Origin: Polyangia bacterium | GTDB taxonomy: Bacteria > Myxococcota_A > Polyangia > Fen-1088 | Length of the DNA: 64,000 bases | Direction: 5' to 3' | NCBI GenBank assembly: GCA_036268875.1 | Contig: DATATI010000002.1 | Span: 1 to 64,000 of the forward strand | Shown here: piece by piece, positions 1 to 7,659 of the stretch | How positions within the stretch are numbered: position 1 is the first letter of the stretch | Layout: each line of letters begins with the position of its first letter | The notes under the pieces: model-generated | The model's input: the letters and a program-made list of their open reading frames with translations, nothing else | Database searches by the model: none | What the model was told of the DNA's origin: nothing | Made by a program: the position numbers and the translations under genes

Positions 1-56
1 GTGTCCGTCCGCTGGGGCGCAGTCGACGGCTGGACGGATCTGACCGGACGTTGCGT

Positions 57-275
57 TCAGTTGACGGGGGCGGGAGCCGGTGCGCCGGTGGTCGCGGCAG
101 CCTGACGCGCAGCCTTCCACGCGGCCGGGAGCATGGCCGGCACATCGCGCAGCCTCAGGCCGCGCGCGAGTCGCGGCAGGACGTCGGTGAGGTACTCCAC
201 CGGATTCACGTCGGCGAGCCGGCAGCAGCCAAGGATCGTGTAAGCGATCGCGGCGCGCTCTCCCCCGTGAAATCT
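57..275 (-). pseudogene. C-terminal stub of IS66-family transposase
   Basis: Reading the minus strand from about 275 to the TGA at 59-57 gives about 70 residues that match the typical C-terminal end of IS66 transposases: GGERAAIAYTILG, then a short cysteine-containing turn, NPVEYLTDVLPRLARG, and LRLRDVPAMLPAAWKAA. Nothing upstream (higher coordinates) continues the transposase; the 3' end of the TSUP gene begins within 50 bases. The DDE catalytic core is therefore absent and the element is dead. The family call is from recognised sequence pattern, not a search. The 5' break may mark an old insertion or deletion edge. The first 56 bases hold no feature I can name; terminal inverted repeats were not seen. 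Confidence 0.75.
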
Positions 276-323
276 TGGGCGCTGGTACGTGGCGGAAATG
301 GTGCCAGCGCCTCTTCCGGACGC

Positions 324-1214
324 TCATCGAACGTGCGATCCCAGGTCCCAGAGCACCGCGGCCACTGCCGCGAAAAGCACGGCCGCGTGAATCCGACCGA
401 GCGCTGATCCGGACAGACGACGGCTGGTGAGGGCACCGACCTGGGCGGAAATCGTCGCGCCAAACAGCATCACGGCGGCCAGCCGCAGGTCCACGTGGCC
501 GGCGAACGCATGGGTGATCGTCCCGACGACAGCGGTGGCGAACAACAGAACGATTCCCGTCCCCACCGCCTGCTTGATCGGAAACCCGAACCCGTAAATA
601 AGAATCGGATTCAGCGCCACGCCGCCGCCGATGCCGAGTAGCCCGCTCAAGAAGCCGAGCCCGAGACCCATGTACGCCACCAGCACAGCCGACACGTGTT
701 CAAGCGGAACGGCAGGAAGCGCGACGGCTGGTCCCAAACGAAACCGCGAAAAAGGACCCGGACGCAATTGCTGTAAGACGTCCCCTTTGCTCTTGCCCTG
801 GCGCCAGTAATTTATGGCCACGATTCCCAGCAGCAGCGCGTAGCACGACTCTACGATCAGGTTCACCCACGGAATCGAATGACCCGCCGCCGTCGCCGCC
901 CCGGCCCGACTCAACAACGTCAAGGCGCGGGCGCCGAGGGGGACGCCAGCAAGACTGCCCGGCAGCATGAGAAAGTCGATCCGAACCTCGCCTTGCCGGA
1001 CCCCGCGATGCCGGAGGTATGCCACCAACGATGTTCCCACCATCTGGCACAGTCCCGTTCCGACGGCGATCGGAAGCGGCACTGCGAACAGAACAACCAG
1101 CAACGGCGTGAGCAGGAAGCCTCCGCCGATGCCAAACATGCCCGCGACATAGCCAACGCCGACGCCCAGGACGGCGGTGCCCGCCAGCGACACCTGATGG
1201 CCGTCAACGATCAT
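324..1214 (-). CDS. TSUP (TauE/SafE) family sulfite/sulfonate exporter-like permease
   Basis: The 296-residue protein has the duplicated architecture of TSUP permeases: two membrane halves, each with a GIGGG motif (residues 28-32 and 194-198), joined by a charged cytoplasmic loop near 140-165. Family members move sulfite, sulfonates, or other small organic anions; the substrate here is not known. The ATG at 1214 was chosen because homology starts with a short leader followed directly by the first helix, and because it sits in a TGATG overlap with the stop of the small membrane gene upstream, implying translational coupling. A longer reading frame extends to 1541 but its first 109 residues look non-coding and overlap the small gene in another frame. 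Confidence 0.88.
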   Translation of the reverse strand: MIVDGHQVSLAGTAVLGVGVGYVAGMFGIGGGFLLTPLLVVLFAVPLPIAVGTGLCQMVGTSLVAYLRHRGVRQGEVRIDFLMLPGSLAGVPLGARALTLLSRAGAATAAGHSIPWVNLIVESCYALLLGIVAINYWRQGKSKGDVLQQLRPGPFSRFRLGPAVALPAVPLEHVSAVLVAYMGLGLGFLSGLLGIGGGVALNPILIYGFGFPIKQAVGTGIVLLFATAVVGTITHAFAGHVDLRLAAVMLFGATISAQVGALTSRRLSGSALGRIHAAVLFAAVAAVLWDLGSHVR

Positions 1215-1360
1215 CAGATGTGATAGTCGATGTACGGAAGGCCGGCACCTTTGCTCGCGCGTCGCCGCTTGCGGTCCCAAACCCCAAAGACGACGTACAT
1301 CACGAGGCCGATCGCACAGGGCAAAGCGACGCATTCGAGCGCGTATGCCCAGCCAATCAT
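1214..1360 (-). CDS. Small single-pass membrane protein coupled to the TSUP gene
   Basis: This 48-residue reading frame has one clear hydrophobic helix (residues 4-27, with two cysteines) followed by a basic stretch DRKRRR and a short polar tail, as expected of a small inner-membrane protein with its C terminus inside. It ends in TGATG, sharing one base with the start of the TSUP permease, so it is probably translated first and coupled to it. No family was recognised. It could be a small accessory subunit of the permease. No strong Shine-Dalgarno sequence is visible, and an upstream extension to 1507 is possible but looks non-coding. Confidence 0.55.
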   Translation of the reverse strand: MIGWAYALECVALPCAIGLVMYVVFGVWDRKRRRASKGAGLPYIDYHI

Positions 1361-1492
1361 GCGCGAAGGATACCACCCGGCCCTCTCGACCGTCGGTGCA
1401 CTGGAAGTCCAGCGCGCGCCCGACCATCGCGAGCGGGACGAAGTGGGTTGTAACCTCGGTATTCGGCACCAAGTTCTCACGCGCGGAACGCC

Positions 1493-3004
1493 ATGAGCCG
1501 AAATCAACGCTTGGTCCTCGTCGCGAGTATCCTGGGCTCATTCGTGGCGTTCCTCGACATCGCAGTCGTCAACGTGGCGTTGCCGGCGATTCGTCGAGAG
1601 TTGGGCGGCGGAATCGGCAGCCAGCAATGGGTGGTCGACGCCTACCTTTTGGCGCTGGGGTCACTGATCCTGACCGCCGGTTCGCTGTCCGACCTCTTCG
1701 GGCGCAAGCGCGTGTTCGCGGGCGGACTGCTGGGCTTCGCGGCGACCTCCGCGCTTTGCGCCGCGGCCCCCAGCGTGCAGATCCTGATCGTCGCGCGTGG
1801 ATTACAAGGCGTGGCGGGCGCGCTTCTGGTCCCGAGTTCGCTGGCGCTCATCATCGCCAACTTCGACGGCCCTGCGCAGGGCAAGGCCATCGGGACCTGG
1901 ACGGCGTGGACCGGCATCTCTTTCGTGCTCGGTCCGCTGGCAGGCGGCGCGCTGGTCGATACCGGTTCGTGGCGGTGGGTCTTCGCCATCAATGTCGTGC
2001 CCGTCGCGGCCACCCTGGCCGTGCTCGCGCGCGTCGCGCCCGAGGCACGTCCGACCGGCCGCACGCCGATCGATCTCGTTGGTGCAGGGCTTTGCGCCGT
2101 CGGCCTCGGCGGGATCATCTTCGCGCTCATCGAGCAGCCGGCACACGGTTGGAGCGCGCCGTCGATCTACTTGCCCCTCGCGGGCGGCGCGGTGGTCTTC
2201 GCTGCCTTCCTGATGTTCGAGCGCGCGACCGAGCATCCGATGCTGGACTTCACGCTCTTCCGCAGCCGCAACTTCGCAGCGGGAAACCTGGCCACCGTGG
2301 CGATCTACGCCGGACTGACGGCGTCGACCTTCCTGCTGACGGTGTTCCTGCAGCAGGTCGCAGGATATTCCGCCATGGCCGCCGGGCTGGCGCTCTCGCC
2401 CGTCACGTTGATCATGTTCGCTCTGTCGCCGGTCTTCGGCCGCCTGGCGGCGCGGCACGGACCGCGCCTCTTCATGACGGCGGGACCGATGGCAACCGCC
2501 GCGGGCTTTGGTCTCATGACCAGACTCGACGCCCACGCAAGTTATCTCCCGCAGCTCCTGCCCGGCCTGCTCGTCTTCGGTCTCGGGCTCGCCACGACGG
2601 TGGCACCCTTGACGGCGGCCATCCTGGGCGGCATCGACCAGCGCCACGCCGGCATCGGATCCGCCGTCAATAACGCCATCGCCCGCGTTGCTGGTCTGCT
2701 GGCCATCGCCGCAATCGGCGCCATCGTCGCGTCAAGCTTTGCAGCGGCGATCGATCGCGCAACCGCGGAACCGCGCAGGCCCGACGCCCCGGCGCGGGCT
2801 TTTCTCGAGCAAGCGCGGAGCCGGCCACTCGACACGTCGGTGCCGGAGCTCCGCGCGCCCGGCGAGCCGATCAAGCCGATACTGAATGCCGCGTCGGTCG
2901 CGGCGCTCCATGCCGGCCTATGGTCGATGGCGGCGTTGCTCGCCGTCGGTGGCCTGATCAGCGCGGCCGGAATCCGAAATCCGACGCCGACGGCGAAGAC
3001 CTAG
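1493..3004 (+). CDS. DHA2-type (EmrB/QacA) MFS drug exporter, 14 helices
   Basis: The 503-residue protein is a proton-coupled multidrug exporter of the inner membrane. The first helix carries the LDIAVVNVALPAI signature of the DHA2 group; motif A is seen as GSLSDLFGRKR (about 63-73) and motif C as LGPLAGGALVD (about 145-154), followed by GSWRWVFAINV. Length and hydrophobicity fit 14 transmembrane segments, with a larger polar loop near 425-465 before the last helix. It is transcribed away from the TSUP pair, leaving 132 bases for both promoters. The ATG at 1493 is the natural start because the N terminus (MSRNQRLVLV) runs straight into helix 1. Substrate is unknown. Confidence 0.9.
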   Translation: MSRNQRLVLVASILGSFVAFLDIAVVNVALPAIRRELGGGIGSQQWVVDAYLLALGSLILTAGSLSDLFGRKRVFAGGLLGFAATSALCAAAPSVQILIVARGLQGVAGALLVPSSLALIIANFDGPAQGKAIGTWTAWTGISFVLGPLAGGALVDTGSWRWVFAINVVPVAATLAVLARVAPEARPTGRTPIDLVGAGLCAVGLGGIIFALIEQPAHGWSAPSIYLPLAGGAVVFAAFLMFERATEHPMLDFTLFRSRNFAAGNLATVAIYAGLTASTFLLTVFLQQVAGYSAMAAGLALSPVTLIMFALSPVFGRLAARHGPRLFMTAGPMATAAGFGLMTRLDAHASYLPQLLPGLLVFGLGLATTVAPLTAAILGGIDQRHAGIGSAVNNAIARVAGLLAIAAIGAIVASSFAAAIDRATAEPRRPDAPARAFLEQARSRPLDTSVPELRAPGEPIKPILNAASVAALHAGLWSMAALLAVGGLISAAGIRNPTPTAKT

Positions 3005-3053
3005 AGGAGAATTCGAGCCGCTCAGTGATGAGGTGCAGAGCAGGACCGATCGC

Positions 3054-3527
3054 TCAGTGCCCGGCGGGCTTCACGAACAGATGGTTTCGGACGGCAACCA
3101 CGCCGCTTACGGCCTTGGCCACGTTGGCCGCCCTCTGCGCCTCGGTGGCAGAACCGACCGTCCCAGAAAGCGTCACGGCCTTGCTGTCGGTGTCGACGTG
3201 CACGTGGACAGGATCGAAGCCCTCCTTGGTGAGTTCGCTCTTGACCTTCGTCGTGATCCACGTGTCCTGGCCACTCGCGCCGGCCTTGTCCGTCGCATCA
3301 TCCAGGCTCTTCCCGGCTTTTTCGCCGAGACCGACCGTGGCGTGGCCGATGTCCTTCGCCGCCTTCTCGGTCGCCTTGGCCACCCCTTTGACGTCGTCGT
3401 CGACAACGCTCCCGGAACTTCCAGACGGCCGCGGCGCCGAGCTTGCGGCGTCTCGCGTGCACGCGATGGGCGAGACCGAAGCCATCAGGCACGCCATTGC
3501 GATAAGAGCACCCCGACAGCGGTTCAT
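3054..3527 (-). CDS. BON-domain exported protein
   Basis: The 157-residue protein has an N-terminal signal sequence ending in SPIAC (Cys23), which could be a non-standard lipobox, then a Ser/Gly-rich segment, a helical Lys/Ala-rich stretch (about 48-85) and a C-terminal BON domain (about 88-155) with the typical ITTKVKSEL start and KAVTLSGTV strand. BON domains occur in OsmY-like periplasmic stress proteins and bind membranes or lipids. A TTG six bases upstream would add two residues; ATG 3527 is preferred. The gene converges on the MFS exporter. A role in envelope stress is inferred from the family only. Confidence 0.82.
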   Translation of the reverse strand: MNRCRGALIAMACLMASVSPIACTRDAASSAPRPSGSSGSVVDDDVKGVAKATEKAAKDIGHATVGLGEKAGKSLDDATDKAGASGQDTWITTKVKSELTKEGFDPVHVHVDTDSKAVTLSGTVGSATEAQRAANVAKAVSGVVAVRNHLFVKPAGH

Positions 3528-3599
3528 GCCCAAAGGGATGATGCTCCTGCCTTGAAAAACAAGAGCGGAGCACCACCCAGGGAAGAGGTTTCGTGGAGC

Positions 3600-5345
3600 T
3601 TACGGCAGCGGCATCTCGAAGCTGACGCAGTAGTTGCGTTGGTCATTGCGAAAGGCGAGGTCGGCGGTCCCGGAGCTGCCCGTCCACGGCTGCGACAACG
3701 TCATCGCGCTGTCCGACGTCTTGGTCACAACGATGGTCTCCGGTTTCAGCCCGGCGCCTGTCGCGAGATCGCGGCCTTCGCGGGTGCGGAAAGAGCCCGG
3801 CGTCCGGGCTTGAACTTGCGCCGATCCGCTGGTGACGGTGCACCTGATGGTCTGGGCGTCGACGGCGACGAAAGGATCGGAATCGCGCAGCTGCCCGCGC
3901 CGCCCGCGGGTGGGACCGGCCATTTGTCCCGCGTCGTCTTGAACGGTGGCGTAGCCGACCACCCAGCCCGACGCCTGACTGTCGGCCGCCAGCGTGAGCA
4001 CCACGGTTGAGCCGACGATTGCCACCGAATCGATGGTGGCGCGCCCGCTGGCATTGCGAACCTCGAAGCCGCGGCCCTTGGCCCACTCGGTCATGGTGGT
4101 CTGATGCGGGGGCGGAATATTTTCGTCCCAGTTCAGCGGCCCCACCGGCACATTGAAATCAATGGTGATGGTCTTGCCGTTTTTCACCGCTGACTTTGGC
4201 TGCAGCGGCTGCCATTGTCGGCCGAGGGCGATGGTCTGGTAATAGATCTCGGCATATTTGGCGCCCAGCCGATCGTAGCCAGGCGTGGTCAAGTGCCGGC
4301 CTTCAGACTGATACTGATACTGATACTTGGGTCCAGCGCAAACGATGTCTCCCGGGTACATCACGCCCAGTCGCCACGCCGCCTGCGTCGAATCAGCCGC
4401 CGACCCAGCCGTGAAGGGCGCCGAGTGTTGCTGGGTCAGCAGCATCGGAATGGACGTGGTCTGCCCGGTGATGACCCTCAGGTCGGCATTGTAGTCGGAC
4501 CACAGCTGGTGGACGGCGGCGCCATAGTTCTTGTTGGTGGCGTCTTCCTCGCCATGGGTGAAGATGATGGCGCCGACGCCATAGGTCTTGCCCGCCGCCT
4601 TCGCTAACCGGGCGATGGCCTTGACCTCGAACAGGGTCGCCGCATAGGCGCGTCCGGTGCGTCCGGTGTCGGGCGCGCCCTTGCTGATGACGGCGATGCC
4701 TTGTCCCGACTCGCCGACCACCGAGTGAACGGTGACGTACTCGCCTTGGTTCCAGGGCGCGTACAGCGTGGAGATCTGATTGGCCATGAAGCTGTGAGGC
4801 GTCTCGCCGAAGATGTTGGCGGGATAAGCGCTGGGGTAAGCGGCCAGCGGGACCAGGGCGCGGATCGGTTCTGTCAGCGGAACCAAAGACAAAGAGGCAT
4901 CGTTTGGATCGAAGGGCGGCGAGCCGTTGCTCTGGCCCAACGATATTTTTAAATTGTGAAAGACACTGTCCACAGTGTTGACGGGCACGCCCAGGTTCCC
5001 CACCGCCAGACTTTGCCCGGTTCCAATGACGCCCATCCAATCAAATGCCGGCCGAGCGGGTCGCGACGAATCGGTCGGGTCAACCGACGGATCATTTGGG
5101 CCATCGTCGAGCGATCGGTCGTCAGATCCAACATCGGCCGCGGCGCTGTCGCTGGCGGCGGCTCCGCCTGTCGACCCGGCGCTGGTGTCAATCCCGGAAA
5201 CGGCGCCGGCACCATCGCCGCCCGTACCATCGTGTCCACCGACGCCAGTGGCGGCGTCATTCGGCGAACGGGCGCAGGCAAGAAGAAAAACGCCGGGCAC
5301 AACCAGCCACCACGGGCGACGACCATCAAACAGCCAAGAGGTCAT
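3600..5345 (-). CDS. Secreted lipoprotein with sialate-O-acetylesterase (SGNH-like) domain
   Basis: The 581-residue protein begins with a lipoprotein signal (FLLAC, Cys24), followed by about 75 residues of Gly/Ala/Ser/Asp-rich linker. The catalytic region starts near residue 103 with GTGQSLAVG, where Ser112 is the likely nucleophile. Later blocks GESGQG and HGEEDA resemble the family's conserved GES and QGE(x)D blocks, and GRHLTTPGYDRLG is the expected histidine-bearing block. The C-terminal third looks like beta-sandwich modules. Such enzymes remove acetyl groups from sugars at the cell surface. The linker style matches other lipoproteins in this window. Exact carbohydrate substrate is unknown; the family call is by motif recognition. 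Confidence 0.72.
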   Translation of the reverse strand: MTSWLFDGRRPWWLVVPGVFLLACARSPNDAATGVGGHDGTGGDGAGAVSGIDTSAGSTGGAAASDSAAADVGSDDRSLDDGPNDPSVDPTDSSRPARPAFDWMGVIGTGQSLAVGNLGVPVNTVDSVFHNLKISLGQSNGSPPFDPNDASLSLVPLTEPIRALVPLAAYPSAYPANIFGETPHSFMANQISTLYAPWNQGEYVTVHSVVGESGQGIAVISKGAPDTGRTGRAYAATLFEVKAIARLAKAAGKTYGVGAIIFTHGEEDATNKNYGAAVHQLWSDYNADLRVITGQTTSIPMLLTQQHSAPFTAGSAADSTQAAWRLGVMYPGDIVCAGPKYQYQYQSEGRHLTTPGYDRLGAKYAEIYYQTIALGRQWQPLQPKSAVKNGKTITIDFNVPVGPLNWDENIPPPHQTTMTEWAKGRGFEVRNASGRATIDSVAIVGSTVVLTLAADSQASGWVVGYATVQDDAGQMAGPTRGRRGQLRDSDPFVAVDAQTIRCTVTSGSAQVQARTPGSFRTREGRDLATGAGLKPETIVVTKTSDSAMTLSQPWTGSSGTADLAFRNDQRNYCVSFEMPLP

Positions 5346-5507
5346 GCTTCAGGAGCGGCGCGGGACGCCCTTATGGTTGGTTGACGCTCCCGGCGACGAG
5401 ATCAGGCAGGTGCGGCCGACGACCAGGGCGCCTTTCGCGTGGCCCAGCCACCGAACGATCCAAAGATTTCTTAGAATCTCTCGGAAAAGATCGATTGCCC
5501 TCCCGAA

Positions 5508-6116
5508 ATGTTACCGGTATCATTGCACTCAATGATCGGTGGTCCTTTTCTGCCGCCCACCCAGATTGACGGCATTGCGGGCTTGTCTGTGAATCCGCTC
5601 AGCGATGCAGCGATGTGTGCCGCCCTCGCCGCCGGCGAACACTGGGCCACGGAGGTTTTCTACGATCGTGTCGAAGAGACGGTAAACACCGTTCTGTTTC
5701 GACTGCTCGGCGCTCTGGACATTGATCGCGAAGACCTCATGCAACAAGCGCTGGAGCGACTGATCGCCGGAGCCGTTTGGAAGCGGCTTCCGCCGCTTTG
5801 CAGCCTCGACGGATGGGTCGCGCTGGTCACCCAGCAGGTGGCCTTCGGAGCTTTGCGCGGCCACCTTCGAAAAGGCGAGACCGTCGACCGCGATCTTCCG
5901 ACCGAGGCCCGGCCCAGCCGGAAAGCCTTGCTTTTAGCCCTGGCTCAGCTTAAACCGGCGCGCGCCGAAGCAGTGATCATGCACGACGTGCTGGGATACG
6001 AACTGCAGGAGATTTCCAATCTCACCAGCATTTCGCCAGCGCGGGCCAGGTCGTTACTGTTGCACGGCCGCAAAGACCTCACCACCTTGATACAGGCCGG
6101 CCTAGGAAAACGCTGA
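5508..6116 (+). CDS. ECF-like RNA polymerase sigma factor
   Basis: The 202-residue protein has the layout of a short sigma-70 family factor. Region 2 is seen around residues 45-105 (a helical stretch with DIDREDLMQQALERL and SLDGWVALVTQQVA), and a C-terminal region-4-like helix-turn-helix around 140-190 (LKPARAEAVIMHDVLGYELQEI, then SISPARARSLLLHGRKDL). It lacks a long insertion, so it fits the ECF group, although region 2 is divergent. No anti-sigma factor gene is adjacent. Starts at 5508 or 5532 are both possible; neither has a clear ribosome-binding site. The methyltransferase gene follows 55 bases downstream on the same strand and may be co-transcribed. Confidence 0.68.
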   Translation: MLPVSLHSMIGGPFLPPTQIDGIAGLSVNPLSDAAMCAALAAGEHWATEVFYDRVEETVNTVLFRLLGALDIDREDLMQQALERLIAGAVWKRLPPLCSLDGWVALVTQQVAFGALRGHLRKGETVDRDLPTEARPSRKALLLALAQLKPARAEAVIMHDVLGYELQEISNLTSISPARARSLLLHGRKDLTTLIQAGLGKR

Positions 6117-6171
6117 GCCACCGCGGACCGAACGGATTGCCAAGTCCGACGATCGGATCGACAGTGGACAC

Positions 6172-7251
6172 TTGAGCGAACGCCTCCTTGACCATGTCGT
6201 TTGTGTGCTGTGTGGCGGCTCCCTTGATCCGCGCGCCAACCCGCTCAGGTGTGCGGGGTGCCAGCAGGCGTACCCGCGCGTCGGTCCCATCCCCGTGCTG
6301 CTGCCCGAGCCGGACGCGCACCTCAAGCTGTGGCGCGGCCAGCTTGCGCTGCTGCTGGCGAACGGACAGCAAACCCAGACCGGCCTCGAGGGCGAGGCGG
6401 GCAAACCCGGCCTTCCCACCGACGGTCGCACCCGGCTGCGCGCCATGGCGCAGGCGGTTCGCGATCAAGTCGACGACTTCGCAGCGCAGCTCGGTCCCGC
6501 GCTGGGAGGCCCGCTCGACGGCAACGCCAGCGGCCTCCCCCGCGGCGTGGTCGAGTACAGCTACTACCTTTTCCGCGACTGGGGGTGGATCGGCCCCGAC
6601 GCACGCGAGAACCAGCAGGCGCTCGACGCTCTCCGCGAAGTCACCAGCGGCGCGCTCGGGCGCGTCCTGGTCGTCGGCGCCGGTGCCTGCCGCCTGGCCT
6701 ATGATCTACAAAGACACAGTGGCGCGACCGAGACCGCCGTCCTCGACATCGATCCGTATCTATTCGTGATCGCGGAGGCCGTCGTGCGTGGCCGCACCGT
6801 TCGCCTCACTGAAGCCAGCTTGAACGTCCTCGAGGCCAGCCGCGCCTCGACGGCCTGGACGCTAAGCGCCCCCGACGGTTCGCTGGCCGAACGGGACTTT
6901 CATTTTTTCCTGGCCAACGGATTGGCGCCGCCGTTCACCGATGGCACCTTCGACACGGTGGTCACACCCTGGTTCATTGACCGCGTGCCTACCGACCTGG
7001 GGCTCTTTCTAGAAACGGTGAAGCGCCTCTTGCGGCCAGGCGGCCGTTGGCTGAACCAAGGACCGCTGCTTTACCCCCCCGAAACGCCGCTGACCCGCCG
7101 CTGGTCCCGCGAGGAAATTTTCGACCTGGCCGGCAAGCACGGTTTTCAGCTGGGCCGATGGTCTGCCGCCTCGCGTCCTTATCTGGTCTCGCCGCTCACC
7201 GGCGCCGGCAAGATCGAACGAGTCCTGACCTTCGAAGCCGTCCGCGGCTGA
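6172..7251 (+). CDS. N2227-like (carnosine N-methyltransferase-related) SAM methyltransferase with zinc ribbon
   Basis: The 359-residue protein has an N-terminal four-cysteine ribbon (C11, C14, C27, C30) and a class I SAM-dependent methyltransferase domain. The SAM motif is VLVVGAGACRLAYDL (165-179) followed by an acidic strand end (LDIDP). Family-specific blocks are YSYYLFRDW (129-137), TPWFIDRV (265-272) and GGRWLNQGPLLY (290-301), which closely recall eukaryotic carnosine N-methyltransferase and the N2227 family, where these parts line the substrate pocket. Bacterial members have unknown substrates, probably small amines, imidazoles or peptides. The start is a TTG at 6172, chosen to keep the ribbon complete; no good ribosome-binding site is seen. 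It follows an ECF-like sigma gene. Confidence 0.7.
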   Translation: MSERLLDHVVCVLCGGSLDPRANPLRCAGCQQAYPRVGPIPVLLPEPDAHLKLWRGQLALLLANGQQTQTGLEGEAGKPGLPTDGRTRLRAMAQAVRDQVDDFAAQLGPALGGPLDGNASGLPRGVVEYSYYLFRDWGWIGPDARENQQALDALREVTSGALGRVLVVGAGACRLAYDLQRHSGATETAVLDIDPYLFVIAEAVVRGRTVRLTEASLNVLEASRASTAWTLSAPDGSLAERDFHFFLANGLAPPFTDGTFDTVVTPWFIDRVPTDLGLFLETVKRLLRPGGRWLNQGPLLYPPETPLTRRWSREEIFDLAGKHGFQLGRWSAASRPYLVSPLTGAGKIERVLTFEAVRG

Positions 7252-7278
7252 CGCCGGGCATGAACACCGTATTCGCGG

Positions 7279-7294
7279 TGGCACGGCGTTCGCA
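7279..7294 (+). promoter_or_regulatory. Sigma-54-like -24/-12 element before glsB-type gene
   Basis: The sequence TGGCACGGCGTTCGCA lies in the 77-base gap before the GlsB-type gene. TGGCAC matches the -24 consensus exactly, the spacer is five bases, and TCGCA differs from the -12 consensus TTGCA by one base while keeping the GC. The GG-to-GC distance is 12 bases as required. A start point near 7305 would leave a leader of about 24 bases containing the AAGGAG ribosome-binding site. Three related elements occur elsewhere in the window. Confidence 0.5.
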
Positions 7295-7328
7295 GACTCT
7301 GGTTCTGTCCTGAAACAAGGAGAACCCG

Positions 7329-7589
7329 ATGAGCTTGCAGATGCTTCTGATTTGGATCGTCGTGGGATTGATTGCAGGTTGGTTGGCGTCGGCCGTGGTG
7401 GGCGGAGGGCTGGGCGCGGTGGGCGATATTGTGGTGGGGATTGTGGGCGCCTTTCTCGGCGGGATGCTGTTCCGCGGGCTGCACGTCGGTGTCCCGTTCC
7501 ATGGGTTACCGGCCACAATCTTCGTGGCCTTTGTGGGCGCCATCGTGCTGCTGTTGATCCTGCGGCTGTTTCGTCGCGTGGCTCGTTGA
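7329..7589 (+). CDS. GlsB/YeaQ/YmgE family stress-response membrane protein
   Basis: The 86-residue protein has three hydrophobic segments with the glycine zipper-like pattern typical of the GlsB/YeaQ/YmgE family (GLIAGWLAS, GIVGAFLGGML, then a last helix ending LLRLFRRVAR-like basic residues). Members are small inner-membrane proteins, formerly called transglycosylase-associated, induced by envelope, osmotic or acid stress; their molecular job is unclear. AAGGAG stands eight bases before the ATG. The gene is probably monocistronic: the methyltransferase ends 77 bases upstream and the next gene is on the other strand. A sigma-54-like promoter at 7279-7294 suggests stress-regulated expression. 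Confidence 0.9.
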   Translation: MSLQMLLIWIVVGLIAGWLASAVVGGGLGAVGDIVVGIVGAFLGGMLFRGLHVGVPFHGLPATIFVAFVGAIVLLLILRLFRRVAR

Positions 7590-7659
7590 CGTTTCCCGCC
7601 GGTGACACCGTTACGCTTGCGCCACCCGTTCCGTTCTAAAACAATCGTGGCGGACGGTT

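Noticed and set aside
324-1541. 405-residue extended version of the TSUP permease
   Set aside because: The first 109 residues have no family similarity, overlap the small membrane gene, and the permease begins naturally at 1214 in a TGATG junction.
1345-2673. 442-residue plus-strand frame overlapping the MFS exporter
   Set aside because: Arg/Ala/Pro-rich shadow frame; the exporter in the other frame has all its motifs.
5100-5260. Gly/Ser/Asp-coding low-complexity DNA in the esterase lipoprotein, and similar stretches near 17500-17660, 21480-21650 and 48030-48130
   Set aside because: Considered as possible CRISPR-like or regulatory repeats, but the units are irregular and in-frame with linker codons, so they are protein linkers only.
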